Translations under genes and position numbers: made by a program
The notes under the pieces: generated by a model
The model's database searches: none
Told to the model about the DNA's origin: nothing
Seen by the model: the letters and a program-made list of their open reading frames with translations, nothing else
Part shown: one piece after another, positions 55,164-64,000 of the stretch
How positions within the stretch are numbered: the first letter of the stretch is position 1
How the letters are laid out: every line of letters starts with the position of its first letter
Source of the DNA: Clostridia bacterium
Lineage (GTDB): Bacteria > Bacillota > Clostridia > Lachnospirales > Lachnospiraceae
Assembly: GCA_910574255.1 (NCBI GenBank)
Contig: CAJTAK010000018.1
Span: 31,341 to 95,340 of the forward strand
Reading direction: 5' to 3'
DNA: 64,000 nt

Positions 55164-57887
55164 ATGAAACAACAGCCATTATATGATTTTATAAAAAACG
55201 AAATAATTAAACACATTGTTCCGCAAGATAGATGGAGTAAATTTATAGATTTTTGCACTGAGAAAAATTACGATCTTTTAGTTGAGGAACAGAAAGATGT
55301 TATTGATCAAATTGTTTATAAAGATATACTAGGTACAGTAACAACTTTCTTTGATTCAGAAAAAGAGAACGGGAGACTAACGGGGAAAAATCATAATGAA
55401 AGAGTATTACAGTTTGAAGAAATGTATAATAATACTCTTTTCGAGGCTATGGTTAGGACATACCCAATCTTGTTTCAAAGAGAAGGTAGAAAGTTGAAAG
55501 ATTATATTAATCTAGTGGAAGAAATTATTAAAAATTATAGTTATGATGCTGACTCAATAGAAGACATATTTGGGAGAAAATTTGGAAAAATAACCAGTAT
55601 ATCAGTTTCCAAAGGGGATAATCATTTTGGGAAATCAGTTTCTATAGTAAAGTTTGAGAATGGGACATTAGTGTATAAACCAAGAAATTTAGCAATAGAT
55701 GAAGTACTAAAAAAAATTTTAGATGAATTACATGAGTGCGACAGAAATATACTTCAGTGTAAAATACCCTTGTTTTTATCTTACAAAAATCATTCTTGGC
55801 AAGAGTTTATAGAGTATTGTGAGTGTGAGAATATTGAACAAGTATATAATTATTATAAAAGAATAGGTGTTTATTTGGCAGTATTTTATATGTTATCATC
55901 AACTGATATGCATTTTGAAAACGTCATTGCATATGGTGAGTTTCCGATTTTTATAGATTTGGAAAGTATAACGAAAGGAGTCCGAGGAGATAGGGATTAT
56001 TCATTTTATTATAAGTTGTTAAGTGAATCAGTACTGGCTACGAATATTTTGCCATTATCGCCTGAAGACAGTTTTATAGATTTAAATTTCAGTGCTATTT
56101 TTACAGGAGAACAAGTATCAGAAAAAAATTATGCATTTTCTATTCAAGAAGATAGTCAAGAGGGATGGGTATACAAAAGAGTCCATACTCAATTTAAACC
56201 CGTAAATAATATTGTTAAATGTAATGGAAGGGAGATATCACCTGAACTCGTAGAGAAAGATGTTATACTTGGATTTCTAAAAACGATGAAATGTTTCTTT
56301 AATAATCGTCAAAAATTTGTTTCAATCATTAAGTCCTTAGAAAACAATAGTATTCAAATCCGACAATTATTAAGACCTACAGCAGTGTATTCACGATTTT
56401 TATATGCTAGTATTCATCCCAATAATACCACATCAATAGAAAGATATAATGGCGTATTTGAGATTTTGTTAAATAAGTTTACTAAGACATCTTTTGGGTA
56501 TTTACGTGTTATGAATGAAATAGAAAATTTAAAAAAAGGATATATTCCTTTATTTTCAAGCCAGCTTGATGAAAGACATCTTTATTCAGGCGACGATATT
56601 GTATGTGAAAATTATTTTTTGGAATCCCCAAGAGAAACGATAATAAATAAATTACTAAGAATCGATGAAAACAATTTAGAAGATCAAATAGAATTAATTA
56701 AAATATCATTTTTGTATTTATATGGGCCAGGTGATAGAGTATCAACAAATGGTAAAGTAAAGCATTGTGGATACTATGAAAAAAAAGATATTATCGAATT
56801 GCTTAAAAATTATACTGAATTTTTGAAAAAAAAGATATATAAAATATCAGATGGATCATATGGGATAGTTATGCCTATTATGAAAGGAAAAGGTTTTTTG
56901 CCCGTAAATATTAATATAGACTTATATAATTATGGTGGTCTGATTTGGTATTTGGCAGTCTATGGAAAAGTTTTTGGTGATACTGTAGTTTCGGAAATGG
57001 CACAAGGATTATTTAAATTAATGTATTCAACTTTAGAAAATAGAAATAAAAAAAATATTAGTGATCATTCTATTTTCACCGGGGATGGGAGCGTGCTTTA
57101 TTTATGTGCAAATCTATATATGTTGTATCAAACGTCATATTATAAAAAAACATATGGCATGGAGATGGACAGAATCGTTCAAGTGATAAATGAATATAAT
57201 TTTGAAAGTGAAAATGCATTGGACTTCTTATCTGGAGGTTCAGGTACATTATATGTTGTGTGTAAATTAGTCCACAATATTGAATGTGATGATATAATTT
57301 CTAAGGAGTGGTTAGTTAGGATATCATCTAGATATTGTGTGGCAGTAGAGAATAATATTGAAAAATTTCAGTATGGATTTGCTCATGGTATTTCAGGGGT
57401 TTGTATTACTTTGGCTGCATTATATAGAGTTACCCAAAATGATAAATGCTTTAATTTATTAACTAAGCTAGTAGATAAGGAAAATCAATTAAAAGGTGAA
57501 TGCATTAGTCGAGGATGGTGCCGAGGAGATGTTGGAGTTTGCCTTTCGCATTATCTGATTCAGAAAGAGGTACCTCAGATGCAATTTAAAGATATACAAG
57601 AGATAATTGGTGAAGAAATAGATTCCCTAATTCAAATGGACAATATGTGTCTATGTCATGGTAAATATGGGAATATTGACATGATTTTAAAAATTCGTGG
57701 TGTTACAGATAAAGAGATGTTTAGAAAGTGGTTCGATCAAATCAATGATATCAAATTTTATGAAAAAACAGACTATTCATTTGAATCTTTTATGATTGGA
57801 ACCTCTGGAGTCGCTTATACTTTTTTAAGATTATTAGATCCTAAATTACCATCTTTATTGGCTCTAGATTTATATAACAATAAGTAA
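55164..57887 (+). CDS. lanM: Class II lanthipeptide synthetase
   Basis: LanM dehydrates Ser/Thr of the precursor core and then closes thioether rings with Cys. This 907-residue protein has the normal length. The N-terminal dehydratase (DUF4135, about 80-460) has the lipid-kinase-like catalytic set DMHFEN (Asp248, His250, Asn253) and VYKPRN. The C-terminal cyclase (about 560-907) has FAHGISG and the zinc ligands Cys786 (GWCRGDVG), Cys831 and His832 (CLCHGKYG). All key residues are intact, so the enzyme should be active. Base composition is far more AT-rich than the core genes, pointing to transfer. Confidence 0.95.
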   Translation: MKQQPLYDFIKNEIIKHIVPQDRWSKFIDFCTEKNYDLLVEEQKDVIDQIVYKDILGTVTTFFDSEKENGRLTGKNHNERVLQFEEMYNNTLFEAMVRTYPILFQREGRKLKDYINLVEEIIKNYSYDADSIEDIFGRKFGKITSISVSKGDNHFGKSVSIVKFENGTLVYKPRNLAIDEVLKKILDELHECDRNILQCKIPLFLSYKNHSWQEFIEYCECENIEQVYNYYKRIGVYLAVFYMLSSTDMHFENVIAYGEFPIFIDLESITKGVRGDRDYSFYYKLLSESVLATNILPLSPEDSFIDLNFSAIFTGEQVSEKNYAFSIQEDSQEGWVYKRVHTQFKPVNNIVKCNGREISPELVEKDVILGFLKTMKCFFNNRQKFVSIIKSLENNSIQIRQLLRPTAVYSRFLYASIHPNNTTSIERYNGVFEILLNKFTKTSFGYLRVMNEIENLKKGYIPLFSSQLDERHLYSGDDIVCENYFLESPRETIINKLLRIDENNLEDQIELIKISFLYLYGPGDRVSTNGKVKHCGYYEKKDIIELLKNYTEFLKKKIYKISDGSYGIVMPIMKGKGFLPVNINIDLYNYGGLIWYLAVYGKVFGDTVVSEMAQGLFKLMYSTLENRNKKNISDHSIFTGDGSVLYLCANLYMLYQTSYYKKTYGMEMDRIVQVINEYNFESENALDFLSGGSGTLYVVCKLVHNIECDDIISKEWLVRISSRYCVAVENNIEKFQYGFAHGISGVCITLAALYRVTQNDKCFNLLTKLVDKENQLKGECISRGWCRGDVGVCLSHYLIQKEVPQMQFKDIQEIIGEEIDSLIQMDNMCLCHGKYGNIDMILKIRGVTDKEMFRKWFDQINDIKFYEKTDYSFESFMIGTSGVAYTFLRLLDPKLPSLLALDLYNNK

Positions 57888-58096
57888 TTTATGGTAGATG
57901 TTGGTTGGAAAGTTTATTTTAATTTGTGGATAAATTCCCTATAATACAAATGGGCCGCAAATGTATAAATACAACACAAAGAATTTCATTTATATGGACG
58001 TATTTTATTTTCTATGAAAAAACCAAACCATAGATTATTTGGCTAAAAGAAATATATAAAAGTGAAAAAAACCATTAAGGTGAAAGGAACAGGAAG

Positions 58097-58801
58097 ATGA
58101 ATGCATTTGTATATATAGGTAGCTATCGTCAGCAGTCAAGAACAAAAGATTTTACATTAAAACTACTTGATAGTTTAAAAGAGCAATTAGAAATTGATGA
58201 AGACATATTTACTGCTTGTGATGTTAACATTAGGGAATGTCAAGGCTGCTGTAAATGTTTTGTGTGTGGAAAATGTACTATTAGAGATGATATGAATATT
58301 TTAAAAAATCGTATGATAAATAGTCAAATTATTATTTTTGCGTCACCAGTTTATTTGTGGCAAGTGCCAAGTAATATGAAAAAAATAATAGATAGAATTA
58401 CATATTGGACACATATTTTTCAATTAATAGGAAAAATAGGGATATGTATTAATGTTTCTTCTGGAAATGGAAACAAAATGGTTGCTGACTATTTACAATT
58501 TGTAATGGAAATATTAGGGACTTCCGTTATATCAAATATATCCTTACAAGAAAAGGAAATGATAAATGAAGCTGTTTATAATAGTATTATTTGGGCAGAG
58601 AGTAAAAAGATATTAAACAAAATCAAGAATAGTCAGTTTGATTTTTCATTGAGACAAGAGGAAGCGTATATAGCGCTAAGAAAAGATATGATGAACCCTG
58701 CAAATAATAAGAGATATGAAAAGGAATTCTGGTTTAGAAATAAATATTTTGATTGCATTGGTTTTAAGGAATTATATCAAAGGGAAATGAAAATAGAATG
58801 A
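58097..58801 (+). CDS. FMN-reductase-fold protein, possible LanJB dehydroamino-acid reductase
   Basis: A 234-residue flavodoxin-fold protein with phosphate loop GSYRQQSRT, a Cys-rich CQGCCKCFVCGKC (about 50-62) and FASPVYLWQVPSNMKKIIDR. Some lanthipeptide loci (bicereucin, carnolysin) have a protein of this fold, LanJB, that reduces dehydroalanine or dehydrobutyrine to D-amino acids. Its place between LanM and the exporter, with a 4-base overlap to the latter, supports that role here. An alternative is a flavin reductase or a redox step unrelated to the peptide. AAAGGAA is the ribosome site. Confidence 0.75.
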   Translation: MNAFVYIGSYRQQSRTKDFTLKLLDSLKEQLEIDEDIFTACDVNIRECQGCCKCFVCGKCTIRDDMNILKNRMINSQIIIFASPVYLWQVPSNMKKIIDRITYWTHIFQLIGKIGICINVSSGNGNKMVADYLQFVMEILGTSVISNISLQEKEMINEAVYNSIIWAESKKILNKIKNSQFDFSLRQEEAYIALRKDMMNPANNKRYEKEFWFRNKYFDCIGFKELYQREMKIE

Positions 58802-60453
58802 TAAAAATAATAAGATTTGTATTGCAGCAAATTAAAGAATTATATAAATTAATGATCTTTCTAATACTGGTTAATTTTGTTGCAGTGGCTTTAGGGGTTG
58901 TTTCGCCATATTTATCGGGCCACTTTATTGACTTTTTGATAGGTGGTGGGTCCGTTAGAAAGCTATTTATATATTGTGGGATTATAATTAGTGTTGGTAT
59001 TTTAAATATATTTTTTGGTTTTTTTTTAAATCGGATGAATGTGTATATAACTGAACAGGCAAAATTTAAAATAATTAGGTATGTTATATTGCATATTCAG
59101 AAAATAACATCTCCAGTTATGCAAAAGATAAACGTAGGATATTTGACACAACGTTTAAATAATGATACTATAATTATTATTAATTTTTCATTAGGAACTA
59201 TTCAAAATATAATTGTAAATTTTTTAAAGGCATTATTTTCGGTAATAATACTATTTAGATTTAGTAATACAATTGCAATTTTATTGGTGCTATTTATATT
59301 AATGTATTATCTTTTTTACGAGTATATTAAGAAAAAAGTTTATATTAAAAATGAAAAGTTAAAAGAACAAAATGCTAATTTATATGCATCAATGCTCGAA
59401 CAATTATCACATATTCGATTTATAAGGTATTTTGGCTTACGGAATACATTTATAAATAGAATGGACCATAAATTTGAAAACTATATAAATTCATCACTTA
59501 ATTATCAAGCAATTTCATATTTATATACCGGTGCAGAGCAAATTATTACTGTATTGGCCCAAGTCGTACTTTATATAATAGGCGGAATAAAGGTTATTAA
59601 CCATGAGATGACAGTCGGGGAATATACAATGATGTCAACGTATTTTTCAATAATGCTTGGAGCCATTAAATATTATTTTGGATTAGGGAAGTCAATTCAG
59701 GATGCACAAGTTTCGTATGATAGAATAATAGCGATATTAAATAGTAAACCTTATGTTAATGGTACAAAAAAATTAGAATCCATAAATAAAATTAGCATGT
59801 CAGATTGCACTTTTTCTTATGATGATAGTGAGTTGATTAAAAATTTTACTCATAGTTTTGTGAAAAATAAAATATATGTAATTACAGGAGAAAACGGGGG
59901 TGGAAAAAGTACGCTTATAGATATTTTGGTTGGCTTTTATTCTGAAAATATGGAGGGAAAGGTATATTATAACGATACGGATCTTCTCAGCTTAAATATT
60001 GAGTATCTACTCTATGAGTCTATTGGTATTGCCGAGCAATTTCCCACCTTTTTTACAGACACGATATACAAAAATATAGTGCCTTATGAAAAAAATATAA
60101 ATCAAATACAACTTGAAAAGCTGCTATCTCATTTTGGCATGGTAGATAAAATTGCAATGTTACCTCAGGGGTTACATACTATACTTGATGAAGAGGTGCC
60201 GTTATCAGGAGGAGAAAAATATAAACTTTCATTAATCAGAGTGTTTTTAAAAGATGCAGAAGTTATTATTTTGGATGAACCAACTGCATCATTGGATTTT
60301 GAGAGTACTCGTAAGCTGCTAGAATTTATTGATTATATCAAAGAAAATAAAATAATTATAATAGTATCTCATGATAAGCTTTTGATTAATCAGGCAGATG
60401 AATTGATAGAATTGGATAGTAGAAATCATTTTATAAAAGATATTAAAGAATAA
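58798..60453 (+). CDS. Lanthipeptide ABC exporter without peptidase domain
   Basis: A 551-residue half-transporter: six membrane helices (about 1-300) fused to an ATPase with ITGENGGGKST (Walker A, about 362), LSGGEKYKLS (signature) and VIILDEPTAS (Walker B). Usual LanT proteins start with a C39 Cys protease of about 150 residues; here the first helix begins by residue 15, so leader cleavage must be done by another enzyme. ATGA overlap with the reductase gene shows coupling. An immunity or drug-exporter role cannot be excluded. Confidence 0.85.
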   Translation: MIKIIRFVLQQIKELYKLMIFLILVNFVAVALGVVSPYLSGHFIDFLIGGGSVRKLFIYCGIIISVGILNIFFGFFLNRMNVYITEQAKFKIIRYVILHIQKITSPVMQKINVGYLTQRLNNDTIIIINFSLGTIQNIIVNFLKALFSVIILFRFSNTIAILLVLFILMYYLFYEYIKKKVYIKNEKLKEQNANLYASMLEQLSHIRFIRYFGLRNTFINRMDHKFENYINSSLNYQAISYLYTGAEQIITVLAQVVLYIIGGIKVINHEMTVGEYTMMSTYFSIMLGAIKYYFGLGKSIQDAQVSYDRIIAILNSKPYVNGTKKLESINKISMSDCTFSYDDSELIKNFTHSFVKNKIYVITGENGGGKSTLIDILVGFYSENMEGKVYYNDTDLLSLNIEYLLYESIGIAEQFPTFFTDTIYKNIVPYEKNINQIQLEKLLSHFGMVDKIAMLPQGLHTILDEEVPLSGGEKYKLSLIRVFLKDAEVIILDEPTASLDFESTRKLLEFIDYIKENKIIIIVSHDKLLINQADELIELDSRNHFIKDIKE

Positions 60454-60753
60454 GATGTAATAATTAGTTTTTAGGAGAACAGTAAATACACTTACAGATT
60501 TTGATATTTTTAGAGTATGCATTTTAGCATAGTAATATACTTATTTGTCAGCAGTAGAATAAGAGAGGAAAATACTGAGTCAATGCTCATTTATAATTAG
60601 TATGTTGCGATATGAGAATTTCAAAGTTTAAATTATTTTCATTACTATTATTATTTATACCTTTAGTTAAAAGGTGTAGAAGTGGAGACTCATGTGGAAA
60701 AAGATTTTACGACTATTTTTGTATGAGAGAAACGAAAGGAATGGTTAACTAAG
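60454..60753. other. 300-base gap after the exporter gene
   Basis: AT-rich, no gene and no clear terminator found. GAAAGGAATGG before 60754 is the next ribosome site. Confidence 0.5.
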
Positions 60754-61200
60754 ATGTTTATTTGTAAAGATAATGAAGAGCATAGAAAAAGACAAAGGGC
60801 TGAAAGTCCTGCATTTATAGTTACATATATTATTTTGATTGCATCAATTATGATACAGCTATTCGTTTTTAATATGTACATAACTTCGGTTATAGGTGAG
60901 TTTATAGCAATGACGGTAGGAGGTATGTGGGCAACTGCAGGTTATATAAAGCATGGCCTATGTAAGCCTAAAGGCTCCACTTTATATCTGTTTTTTGTGT
61001 ATGGGTTTATTGTTGCTTTTATTTTTTCGCTGATTGCTCCAGTATCTGTTTTTGTAAAGGATAATGTAGAATTTAAAATGTGTTTTATTCTATTCATAAA
61101 ATATTTTTGTGTGTTATTTTTGGCAAATATTATTATTTCTCTATTAATTTATTTAGCGATTAAATGTAAAAATGTAAGAGATGAAGCTAAAAAGATGTAA
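60754..61200 (+). CDS. Four-helix membrane protein, possible immunity factor
   Basis: A 148-residue protein with four membrane helices (about 25-45, 47-65, 78-98, 110-135) and charged ends (MFICKDNEEHRKRQRAE, CKNVRDEAKKM). No family is recognised with certainty; DUF6773-type proteins are similar in size and layout. It is the first gene after the lanthipeptide exporter, on the same strand and equally AT-rich. Small membrane proteins in that place often protect the producer; this is inference. Confidence 0.6.
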   Translation: MFICKDNEEHRKRQRAESPAFIVTYIILIASIMIQLFVFNMYITSVIGEFIAMTVGGMWATAGYIKHGLCKPKGSTLYLFFVYGFIVAFIFSLIAPVSVFVKDNVEFKMCFILFIKYFCVLFLANIIISLLIYLAIKCKNVRDEAKKM

Positions 61201-61469
61201 GAACTTAACTATTGAGATGAAGCTGATAATAGAATAATGCAGATAGGGTGGACTAAGTAATGCTATATGTTGTAATGAACCCAGGATTTTTTCCAATGAA
61301 GTATCTGAAATACATTTCAGATAAAGGTAGTAGTAATACACTCTTGCTGATTAGTCAAAGCTACAAGGAAAAATCAAAAGTCCATAGTATCTGAGTTGTA
61401 TTGAACCACGATATTAAAAAGAAAGGAAAGTAGATGTTTTTGCTTCTGTAAACATCATACAAGTTAATT

Positions 61470-62057
61470 ATGGAACATTTACGAAATTTACATGATGATA
61501 TGATTACGAATAATGTTAATTCTACAGTGTTTATTACGGCTTATAACAGGCACGAGTTCTCTTGCATTTTTATTATAGGCATAACAAATCATCAACTATA
61601 TATGACAACTATAGAAGATAACCCACATACTATTTGTGTTGAAATAGGTGCAGATTTTCAAGCGCCTAATTATCTTATGCTGGAGTATTACAGAGTATTG
61701 GCAAATTATTTAGGGTTTAGTGCTAATGGAGCTAATAGATTTTTCCCACATAGCTTTTTTGAACAATTTGATAATTGTATTCCAATGCACCATACTAGGA
61801 CTCCTGCCGTTGCTGATATGATAGGTATAATTAGCAGAGCGAGGAATGTGCCTGAAGCGAACAAAATATATTTTGTGGGTTGGAAAAGAAATCCTGACGG
61901 ACAAAATGTTTCAGATGGGAATTACTTGAAAACGCTTGCAATCGTTGGTGAAGAAGTTGCTAGAAATTTGCGTGCAAACAATATAAGTTCTCGTTGGTCT
62001 GATATCCCTCGTGACGAACAGTTACATCGAATTAATCAATATGGAGATTATCTATAA
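61470..62057 (+). CDS. DUF6037-like protein, function unknown
   Basis: A 195-residue soluble protein beginning MEHLRNLHDDMITNNVNSTV; later FEQFDNCIPMHHTRTP and IYFVGWKRNPDGQNVSDGN. The opening and the layout recall the DUF6037 family of unknown function; I cannot confirm it. No signal peptide or membrane helix. It stands 270 bases after the membrane protein. The stretch 62058-62323 behind it holds no gene. Confidence 0.5.
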   Translation: MEHLRNLHDDMITNNVNSTVFITAYNRHEFSCIFIIGITNHQLYMTTIEDNPHTICVEIGADFQAPNYLMLEYYRVLANYLGFSANGANRFFPHSFFEQFDNCIPMHHTRTPAVADMIGIISRARNVPEANKIYFVGWKRNPDGQNVSDGNYLKTLAIVGEEVARNLRANNISSRWSDIPRDEQLHRINQYGDYL

Positions 62058-62323
62058 AAATTTCACCAAAGCAGCATGACAGATGCTGACAGGTGCTTTA
62101 AAGAGACCGTTTCAAGTTTTGTGTAAACTCAAAAAACTGATATAAGATATGTGAATAGTTACTTAAGGGCGGTTGCCGTTTGCGGCTTTCTGCCCTTATC
62201 TGCAGTATACAGAAATTTTCGGGCATGTCAATAAGACCTGCCCCTTTCGGTCATTTTTACAGGTTCTTGCCTTCCTTGTCTGTAATCCGGCTGATCGTGC
62301 TGTCAGACCGGAGGATGCATAAC

Positions 62324-63496
62324 CTAAAAGCAGTCCCAGGTGTAGAAAACATTGGAAAAGTCCCGTTTTTTCAAATCCTCCCCATTGATAAAAAAGTTCC
62401 CTACGCCATTATCGCCCCACATAACATATTCTTGATCCTCTGTAGAATCAGAATCCATCTGAAACAGCAGAGTATCATAGAAATTGTTCTGGGGGCGTGG
62501 ATCATACTGGGTAAAATAAGGCCAGCCCAGCAGATGGTGTCCCACAGGGCTTAGCTGCTCATATAAATCGCTTTGTGCCTCTTCTTCCAGGATATCCCTG
62601 AAATCCTCCCCTCTTTTTAGAGCTTCCCCCGTAACATTTTTCCATGCCTGAGTAAAAATATCGTCAAACAGGCAATGCTCCGGGCCAATATAGGAAATCC
62701 CTTTCTCAAGTGTTACTGCCACAGACTGAAAAACCGGGAAGTAGTCCTGGCCGGCAAAGAATTGAAGCATTCCGCCCTGGGGCAATGGTTCCTCAACAGG
62801 ATATTGGTCAAAATTAATTTGTGCCAGCAAAATCAACTTATTTCCTGTCTGGTCTGTGGGATAGGACATGGACAGATCCCAATAAGGAAGACCGCCGAAT
62901 TTGCTGTCAAATAGTCCGGGCTTAAGGTCCTGCCGGATTTTTAGAATGTAACAGTCAGCGGCACTAAGCCGCTTGATTTCCTCAACAACAGACTTTAACA
63001 CATCATGGCCCTGCACCCGCATGCGAGCCATCAGAGCCACATTCGGAGACAGGAATTCGATCTTGACAGACCGGCTTGCCAGTTCGTCCAATTGTTCTGT
63101 GTTGATCAGTTGATTTTTCAAGGGCAGAAAAACCTGCTTTAAGGAGGGCAATTGGAGTAGAAGGGAACAATCCGTAAAGTTTGTCTGACGCATATCCAGT
63201 TTTTTCAGTTTTTTGCACTGGCACAGGAATGAAAAATCATGAACGGTCACGGGTGGAAAACTCCGGGAATGGGGATTGTCAAAAATCAGCGTGTGGAGAT
63301 TGGCCATTTCTCCTATGGCGGAGAAGTCACCGGGCGTTTCATCTTTGCAGGAGCGTTCCATGGAAAGGTGAACAGGACAGGAGAAGTCCTCCAACGTTTT
63401 TACCTTTTTCAAATCATAGAGATTCACAGGCCAACGTCCCAGAGAATCTCGGATTGCATAATAGAGACGGCTGTCCATACTTGGAATAGCTGCCAT
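62324..63496 (-). CDS. LRR-like plus DUF1963 protein (immunity type)
   Basis: A 390-residue soluble protein. Residues about 50-160 form leucine-rich segments (LHTLIFDNPHSRSFPP, CKKLKKLDMRQTNF, LLLQLPSLKQVFLPL). From about 200 a DUF1963 domain follows (SKFGGLPYWDLSMSYP, KLILLAQINFDQYP, GGMLQFFAGQDY). DUF1963 is common among immunity proteins of contact-toxin systems. The ATG at 63496 is chosen because AAAGGTG lies 9 bases upstream; longer frames would include the promoter. No toxin gene is seen. Confidence 0.75.
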   Translation of the reverse strand: MAAIPSMDSRLYYAIRDSLGRWPVNLYDLKKVKTLEDFSCPVHLSMERSCKDETPGDFSAIGEMANLHTLIFDNPHSRSFPPVTVHDFSFLCQCKKLKKLDMRQTNFTDCSLLLQLPSLKQVFLPLKNQLINTEQLDELASRSVKIEFLSPNVALMARMRVQGHDVLKSVVEEIKRLSAADCYILKIRQDLKPGLFDSKFGGLPYWDLSMSYPTDQTGNKLILLAQINFDQYPVEEPLPQGGMLQFFAGQDYFPVFQSVAVTLEKGISYIGPEHCLFDDIFTQAWKNVTGEALKRGEDFRDILEEEAQSDLYEQLSPVGHHLLGWPYFTQYDPRPQNNFYDTLLFQMDSDSTEDQEYVMWGDNGVGNFFINGEDLKKRDFSNVFYTWDCF

Positions 63497-63578
63497 AATA
63501 ATCAGCACCTTTCTGTAGGAAATAGTTTCTTTCATGTTGCAATTTTCATCTACATAGAATTTGTAGCTTTTCTTGTAA

Positions 63579-63607
63579 TTATAGTCTGTTTTTGTAAGAA
63601 GTGCAAT
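63579..63607 (-). promoter_or_regulatory. Promoter of the LRR/DUF1963 gene
   Basis: On the minus strand -35 TTGCAC (63602-63607), 17-base spacer, -10 TATAAT (63579-63584). The region to 63760 is a diverged copy of 46835-47020. Confidence 0.65.
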
Positions 63608-64000
63608 TACAGAAAGGGGTAAATTTGTACTTGTCAATTTCTGTTCTTGTTTGGTATATGCATCAGGCTGGTTTGCCGCTGGGAGAAGCTTAACAGGAAA
63701 GGTGTTTGACTTAGTTATTCTCAAATAATAATGGGTATAGTATAATGAACTTGAATCCAGGGGGAAACAGAGCTTTTAAGTGATGGCAGATAACATAATT
63801 ATTGTTTCAGATTTTTATGGGAGAAGATATTATATAAACAGTAATGATGGGAAAATAATTGAAAGAGATGTTTATGGCTATAAATAAAATGTATTTAGGA
63901 GCTTCCTGTATACTTTAAAGAGTAAAGGGAATTGACTCAAAAGAATACCTCAAGTAAATTTAGATTATTACTGACCCGACAGTTGGTAAAATCAAAAAAC
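63608..64000. other. Window end without an identified gene
   Basis: Contains the remainder of the duplicated promoter region (to about 63760) and a 34-codon plus-strand frame (63783-63887, MADNIIIVSDFYGRRYYIN) of doubtful reality. Nothing else recognised. Confidence 0.4.

Overview
The window looks like the chromosome of a gut Lachnospiraceae bacterium (Blautia/Dorea/Ruminococcus-type Firmicute). The supporting features are strong AGGAGG ribosome sites, TTG and GTG starts, a T-box ahead of pheST, a Firmicutes-type 6S RNA, SleB and SpoIID family proteins, LytTR/GHKL two-component systems and many domain-of-unknown-function families typical of that group. No tRNA or rRNA gene and no CRISPR array were seen.

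Positions 1-25 kb are mostly core chromosome. They hold the end of an ABC exporter, leuCD, a convergent solute-binding lipoprotein plus chemoreceptor operon, a lipase-like hydrolase, a VIT/VWA surface protein followed by an exosortase, a SleB hydrolase, 6S RNA, a SpoIID-like protein, YihY, the T-box-pheS-pheT operon, and a LysR regulator divergent from a redox gene group. Two large palindromic elements with covarying stems sit between convergent genes at 3.6 and 11.8 kb. Two promoters at 22.0 and 27.4 kb share the same LysR-type box and spacing, which predicts a small redox regulon. It includes an FMN reductase and a lipid-anchored flavodoxin; a lipid-anchored aldo/keto reductase lies downstream of the first promoter.

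Positions 25-48 kb are an accessory and decaying region. It carries an esterase, a truncated PTS permease, an Abi_2/AbiF HEPN protein, two AgrA/AgrC-like two-component systems, a short inverted-repeat element with a 10-bp target duplication, a CPBP protease, a type III (ToxN/CptN-like) toxin-antitoxin system, DUF1016, Rpn and AlbA remnants, a DUF6034-like lipoprotein with a three-permease ABC exporter, and immunity-type genes (DUF2185, DUF4241). Several genes here are split by single-base frameshifts.

Positions 48-64 kb are very AT-rich and probably acquired. They hold an XRE regulator, an ECF sigma/anti-sigma pair, a broken IS4-type transposase, a small secreted protein and, most notably, a class II lanthipeptide locus at 53.7-60.5 kb. 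The locus has a 56-residue precursor, LanM, an FMN-reductase-type protein that may be a LanJB dehydroamino-acid reductase, and an ABC exporter without a C39 peptidase. The core has 12 Ser/Thr but only 3 Cys, which fits a peptide carrying several dehydro or D-amino acids. Downstream are a four-helix membrane protein (possible immunity), a DUF6037-like protein and an LRR/DUF1963 protein. The last shares its promoter region with a related locus at 46.8 kb.
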